DNA of 64,000 bases from Burkholderiaceae bacterium DAT-1 (lineage in GTDB: Bacteria; Pseudomonadota; Gammaproteobacteria; Burkholderiales; Chitinimonadaceae). The notes below the pieces were generated by a model. It searched no databases and was not told the origin of the DNA. It saw only the letters and a list, made by a program, of their open reading frames with translations. A program made the position numbers and the translations under genes. Positions 60,765 to 64,000 of this stretch are shown one piece after another (position 1 is the first letter of the stretch; the number at the start of each line of letters is the position of its first letter). The DNA is taken from the NCBI GenBank assembly GCA_019084025.1, contig JAHRBI010000006.1:1-64000 (forward strand). The letters run 5' to 3'.

Positions 60765-61988
60765 TTATTTCAGGGTTACGCGCGCAAACTTTCGTTTCCC
60801 CACCTGCAAAACAATTGTGATGCCCTTGGTCAGGTTAAGGGTCTTGTCACTGACCTTCTCACCATCAATCCGCACACCGCCCTGATCAATGCTGCGCATG
60901 GCCTCGGATGTACTGGCGGTCAATCCAGCCTGCTTGAGCAACTGAGCAATCCCAATACTTTCGGCATCCAGTGTGACGGTAAGCTCCGGAATGTCGTCTG
61001 GAATGCCGCCTGCGCTACGATTCTGGAAGTCGGCAAGCGCAGCTTCGGCTGCAGCCTGATCGTGGAAGCGCGCAACAATTTCCTGACCCAGCATCACCTT
61101 GGCGTCACGCGGATTACGGCCTGCTTCGATTTCGGCTTTGAGTGCCTTAACCTCGGCAATCGGGCGGAAAGACAGCAAGTCATACCAGCGCCACATCAGT
61201 TCGTCAGAAATCGACATCACCTTGGCGAACATGACATTGGACGCTTCACTGACACCGATATAGTTGCCCAGCGACTTGGACATTTTTTTAACGCCATCCA
61301 GACCTTCTAGCAGCGGCATCATCAATACGCACTGTGGCTCCTGTCCATCATGCTTTTGCAGTTCACGACCCATCAGCAGATTGAACTTCTGGTCTGTGCC
61401 GCCCAGTTCCACATCAGACTTCATGGCAACCGAGTCATAGCCCTGCATCAGCGGGTACAGGAATTCGTGAATCGCGATGGGTTGCTGGGAACTGAATCGC
61501 TTCTGGAAATCATCGCGTTCTAGCATGCGGGCCACGGTATGCGTAGCTGCCAGACGCAGCATCCCTGCGGCGCCCAGTTCGTTCAACCACGTTGAATTGA
61601 ACATGACGCGGGTACGGGATGGGTCTAGAATTTTGTATACTTGCTCTGCATAGGTGCGAGCATTGAGCTCGATCTGTTCGCGAGACAGCGGTGGCCGCGT
61701 TGCGCTCTTGCCACTCGGATCACCAATGAGGCTGGTAAAATCGCCGATCAGGAACTGGACTTCATGCCCGAGATCCTGAAATTGGCGTAGTTTATTCAGT
61801 ACCACGGTGTGACCAAGATGCAGATCAGGTGCGGTCGGGTCGCAACCGAGCTTGATTTTAAGTGGCTGGCCAGTTGTACGGCTACGTTCGAGTTTCTGAA
61901 CAAGTTCAGACTCGACCAATAGTTCTTCGGCGCCACGCTTGATCATTTCAAGCGCAGCGAGTGTGTCCGGGTGCAGTTCAGTGCTCAT
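60765..61988 (-). CDS. tyrS: Tyrosyl-tRNA synthetase
   Basis: The 407-residue class I synthetase is of the TyrZ-like subgroup. The HIGH-type motif is [11 protein letters not shown], the KMSKS loop is present ([14 protein letters not shown]), the tyrosine-pocket region contains [31 protein letters not shown], and a C-terminal S4-like RNA-binding domain ends the protein ([21 protein letters not shown]). It charges tRNA-Tyr in the cytoplasm. Divergent from anmK. Confidence 0.95.
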   Translation of the reverse strand: MSTELHPDTLAALEMIKRGAEELLVESELVQKLERSRTTGQPLKIKLGCDPTAPDLHLGHTVVLNKLRQFQDLGHEVQFLIGDFTSLIGDPSGKSATRPPLSREQIELNARTYAEQVYKILDPSRTRVMFNSTWLNELGAAGMLRLAATHTVARMLERDDFQKRFSSQQPIAIHEFLYPLMQGYDSVAMKSDVELGGTDQKFNLLMGRELQKHDGQEPQCVLMMPLLEGLDGVKKMSKSLGNYIGVSEASNVMFAKVMSISDELMWRWYDLLSFRPIAEVKALKAEIEAGRNPRDAKVMLGQEIVARFHDQAAAEAALADFQNRSAGGIPDDIPELTVTLDAESIGIAQLLKQAGLTASTSEAMRSIDQGGVRIDGEKVSDKTLNLTKGITIVLQVGKRKFARVTLK

Positions 61989-62050
61989 TGGCGTGGATTT
62001 TCCATCAACATTCGTTCATCCTCGCGATTCTAACCGAAAGGAAGGCATTC

Positions 62051-63151
62051 TTGCCGAACAGCACACTTTACATTGGCCTGATGTCCGGCACCAGTATGGA
62101 CGGCATCGACTGTGTCCTGATCGACTTGGCTCGTGGTCGGCCAGATTTGCTTGCGCAGGTTCTTCACCCGTTTGATCCGGCACTCAAGTCCGAATTAATG
62201 TCCCTGCAATCGTCAAGCGGGTCAGAATTGCATCGTGCCTCCCTTGCCGCCAACAATCTGGCCATGGGCTATGCGTCTGCGGTACGCGAAGTATGCCGAC
62301 TGGCAAACGTCCATCCGCGTCAGGTAGCAGCCATCGGCATGCACGGCCAAACGATTCGCCATCGCCCGGAACTCGGCTACACCTTGCAGATTGGCAATGC
62401 GGCGCTTTTGGCAGAGCTGAGTGCCATTACCGTGGTCAGTGATTTCCGTAGCCGTGATATTGCCGCCGGCGGACAGGGTGCGCCACTGGTGCCGGCGTTT
62501 CATGCAAGCTTATTTGCGAGCGAACAGCATCGCGTCATTCTTAATATCGGCGGAATTGCTAATGTAACGGATCTGCCTACAAGTGGACAGATTCGTGGCT
62601 GGGATACAGGTCCCGGCAACTTGCTCATGGACGGGTGGATTTCCCGACATCAAGGCAAAAGCTTTGATGAGCGCGGTGAGTGGGCTGCAAAAGGATGTGT
62701 TCATAAAACCCTGCTTGATCTATTGCTGAAAGAAGCCTTCTTCGACGCACCACCGCCCAAAAGCACGGGCCGAGACCTCTTCCATATGCGCTGGCTGGAT
62801 GAAAAATTGGCGCGCTGTCCGGCATTTTCGTCTGCGGATATTCAAGCCACCTTGCTTGAGTTCACAGCGCGCAGCATCAGCGCATCCATCGAACGCGAAG
62901 CACGCCTTGCCGAAGAAATTTATGTTTGCGGTGGCGGAGCCCATAACACACGGCTCATGAACCGTCTGACCGAACTCAACCCCTTATGCAGCGTCGGCAC
63001 CACTGATGCGCTTGGCTTACACCCCGACTGGGTGGAAGCCTGCGCGTTTGCCTGGCTTGCGCATGAACGTCTGCACAACAAACCCGGCAATCTGCCTGCT
63101 GTCACTGGCGCACGCGGATTGCGCATTCTGGGCGCAGTGCACGCTGCCTGA
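62051..63151 (+). CDS. anmK: Anhydro-N-acetylmuramic acid kinase
   Basis: The 366-residue protein recycles anhydroMurNAc from cell-wall turnover to MurNAc 6-phosphate. The N-terminal phosphate loop IGLMSGTSMDGIDCVL is typical of AnmK, followed by IGMHGQTIRHRP, VVSDFRSRDIAAGGQGAPLVPAFH, ILNIGGIANVTDL, WDTGPGNLLMDGW and YVCGGGAHNTRLM. I chose TTG 62051 because AGGAAGG precedes it at ideal spacing and the product then begins LPNSTLYIGLMSG. Confidence 0.93.
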   Translation: MPNSTLYIGLMSGTSMDGIDCVLIDLARGRPDLLAQVLHPFDPALKSELMSLQSSSGSELHRASLAANNLAMGYASAVREVCRLANVHPRQVAAIGMHGQTIRHRPELGYTLQIGNAALLAELSAITVVSDFRSRDIAAGGQGAPLVPAFHASLFASEQHRVILNIGGIANVTDLPTSGQIRGWDTGPGNLLMDGWISRHQGKSFDERGEWAAKGCVHKTLLDLLLKEAFFDAPPPKSTGRDLFHMRWLDEKLARCPAFSSADIQATLLEFTARSISASIEREARLAEEIYVCGGGAHNTRLMNRLTELNPLCSVGTTDALGLHPDWVEACAFAWLAHERLHNKPGNLPAVTGARGLRILGAVHAA

Positions 63152-63174
63152 CGCCCACAGATTTGGATTAAATC

Positions 63175-64000
63175 ATGCTGAGTTACCGCCATGCCTTTCA
63201 CGCCGGCAATCATGCCGACGTGCTCAAACATCTTGTCGAGACGATGTTGCTCGACTACCTGAATCAAAAGGACAAGCCCTGGTGGTATATCGACACCCAC
63301 TCTGGTGCTGGCTTCTATTCGCTTGAGGAAGGATTTGCGTCGAAAAAGGCCGAGTACCGTGAGGGTATCGCCCGATTGTGGCATGCAAACGACTTGCCGG
63401 CGGCATTGGCCAGATATGTCAATCTGATCAAATCGTTCAATCCCGATGGGCAGTTGCGCTTCTATCCTGGCTCACCCATGGTGGCCGAGCGGCTGATGCG
63501 CGATGAAGATCGGGTTCGCCTGTTCGAGCTGCATCCCGCAGATTTCGAGTTACTGGAAGACAATGTCTGCCACCTGCGAAAAATGGCCATCGTACAGAAG
63601 GCCGACGGGTTCGCAGGTCTCAAAGCATTCCTGCCTCCGCCTCCACGGCGCGCACTGGTGCTGATTGATCCGCCCTACGAGGTGAAGGAAGATTACCATA
63701 CAGTGGAAAAAACACTGAAAGACGCCCTCACTCGTTTTGCCACCGGCACTTATGCTGTCTGGTACCCCTGTTTGCAGCGGCATGATTCGCAGCAACTGCC
63801 CGAAAAGCTGAAACAATTGCCGATTGATTCGTGGTTGCATGTGGCTCTGCACGTTCAGCATCCCTCTGCTGACGGATTTGGTATGCACGGTAGCGGTATG
63901 TTCGTCATCAACCCGCCCTGGACATTGCATGCTGCCTTGCAGGAGATCATGCCTGTGCTGGTAGAGTATCTGGCGATCGACTCGGGTGCCGATTTCGTGC
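63175..64000 (+). CDS. rlmJ: 23S rRNA (adenine-N6)-methyltransferase RlmJ, 3' end outside window
   Basis: The frame is open from ATG 63175 to the end of the window (about 275 codons, close to the family's usual 280). MLSYRHAFHAGNHADVLKHLVE is the RlmJ N-terminus. The SAM site is WYIDTHSGAGFYSL, and the catalytic motif is LVLIDPPYEVKEDY (DPPY). It methylates A2030 of 23S rRNA in E. coli. It follows anmK by 23 bases and may be co-transcribed. Confidence 0.93.
   Translation, partial: MLSYRHAFHAGNHADVLKHLVETMLLDYLNQKDKPWWYIDTHSGAGFYSLEEGFASKKAEYREGIARLWHANDLPAALARYVNLIKSFNPDGQLRFYPGSPMVAERLMRDEDRVRLFELHPADFELLEDNVCHLRKMAIVQKADGFAGLKAFLPPPPRRALVLIDPPYEVKEDYHTVEKTLKDALTRFATGTYAVWYPCLQRHDSQQLPEKLKQLPIDSWLHVALHVQHPSADGFGMHGSGMFVINPPWTLHAALQEIMPVLVEYLAIDSGADFV

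Noticed and set aside
1-64000. CRISPR array, prophage or rRNA operon
   Set aside because: I saw no regularly spaced repeats, no phage structural gene cluster and no rRNA sequence.

Overview
The window is chromosomal DNA from a betaproteobacterium, most likely of the Neisseriales/Chromobacteriaceae-Chitinibacteraceae type. This is inferred from the protein families (DUF1631, NnrS beside MoaA/MoaD, a CheA-R-D-B cluster with HsbA/HsbR-like partners, short ModC, two-domain PheA, APS-reductase-type CysH) and a moderate GC content. I cannot name the genus. Most of the window is ordinary housekeeping sequence, but two stretches near the left end are not.

Layout. (1) 1-2300: the 3' end of moaC runs into what reads as an integrase-less integron. 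A block made of moaC 3' end, a strong sigma70-like promoter and a GTT core is present twice (173-433 and 1482-1742, 24 mismatches in 261, no indels), and each copy is followed by gene cassettes. Cassette 1 has a complete attC whose R'' box (ATCTAAC) is the exact complement of that cassette's own start (GTTAGAT). The attC sites of cassettes 2 and 3 are cut off by 80-bp paired REP elements (BIMEs). (2) 2300-5100: accessory genes, namely a subclass B3 metallo-beta-lactamase, a DUF4375/DMP19 protein, a GFA-family protein and an unknown exported protein. (3) 5200-8880: SirB2 and the minus-strand operon moaA-moaD-nnrS-dnr-like. (4) 9200-14450: a small isolated T6SS-like locus with a natural TssB-TssC fusion, a short and frameshifted hcp, a translationally coupled putative ART-like effector, a sigma54 activator without a sensor domain and two small unknown genes. 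No other T6SS core gene is present. (5) 14600-18750: modABC and hipBA. (6) 18900-29500: porin-like protein, SDR, ABC-F ATPase, PilZ-like protein, UvrB, VOC protein, DUF2807 lipoprotein, cysB/cysH and tRNA-Ser. (7) 29700-36850: aromatic amino acid genes (aroF-tyrA behind a Phe/Tyr-rich leader peptide and an attenuator; pheA), HD-GYP, LOG, a LysE exporter and its Lrp regulator. (8) 36850-41040: alkylation repair (ada-alkA fusion, ogt) and an Atm1-type ABC exporter. (9) 41140-53500: signalling and chemotaxis. (10) 53600-64000: DUF4337, Tex, two tandem PhoA-family phosphatases with a partner gene, tyrS, anmK and the start of rlmJ.

How the genes fit together. Moa and Mod genes supply molybdopterin cofactor and molybdate, and NnrS and the Dnr-like regulator point to nitric-oxide/denitrification control. 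The sigma54 activator, a near-consensus -24/-12 element and paired TTTGACTCA sites upstream of tssBC suggest that the T6SS-like module is switched by sigma54. The aroF leader contains Phe and Tyr codon runs ahead of an intrinsic terminator, as expected for attenuation by both end products. CheA, CheR, CheD and CheB, an MCP-like protein, HsbA/HsbR-like proteins and DUF1631 form one surface-behaviour cluster that has no cheW or cheY within the window.
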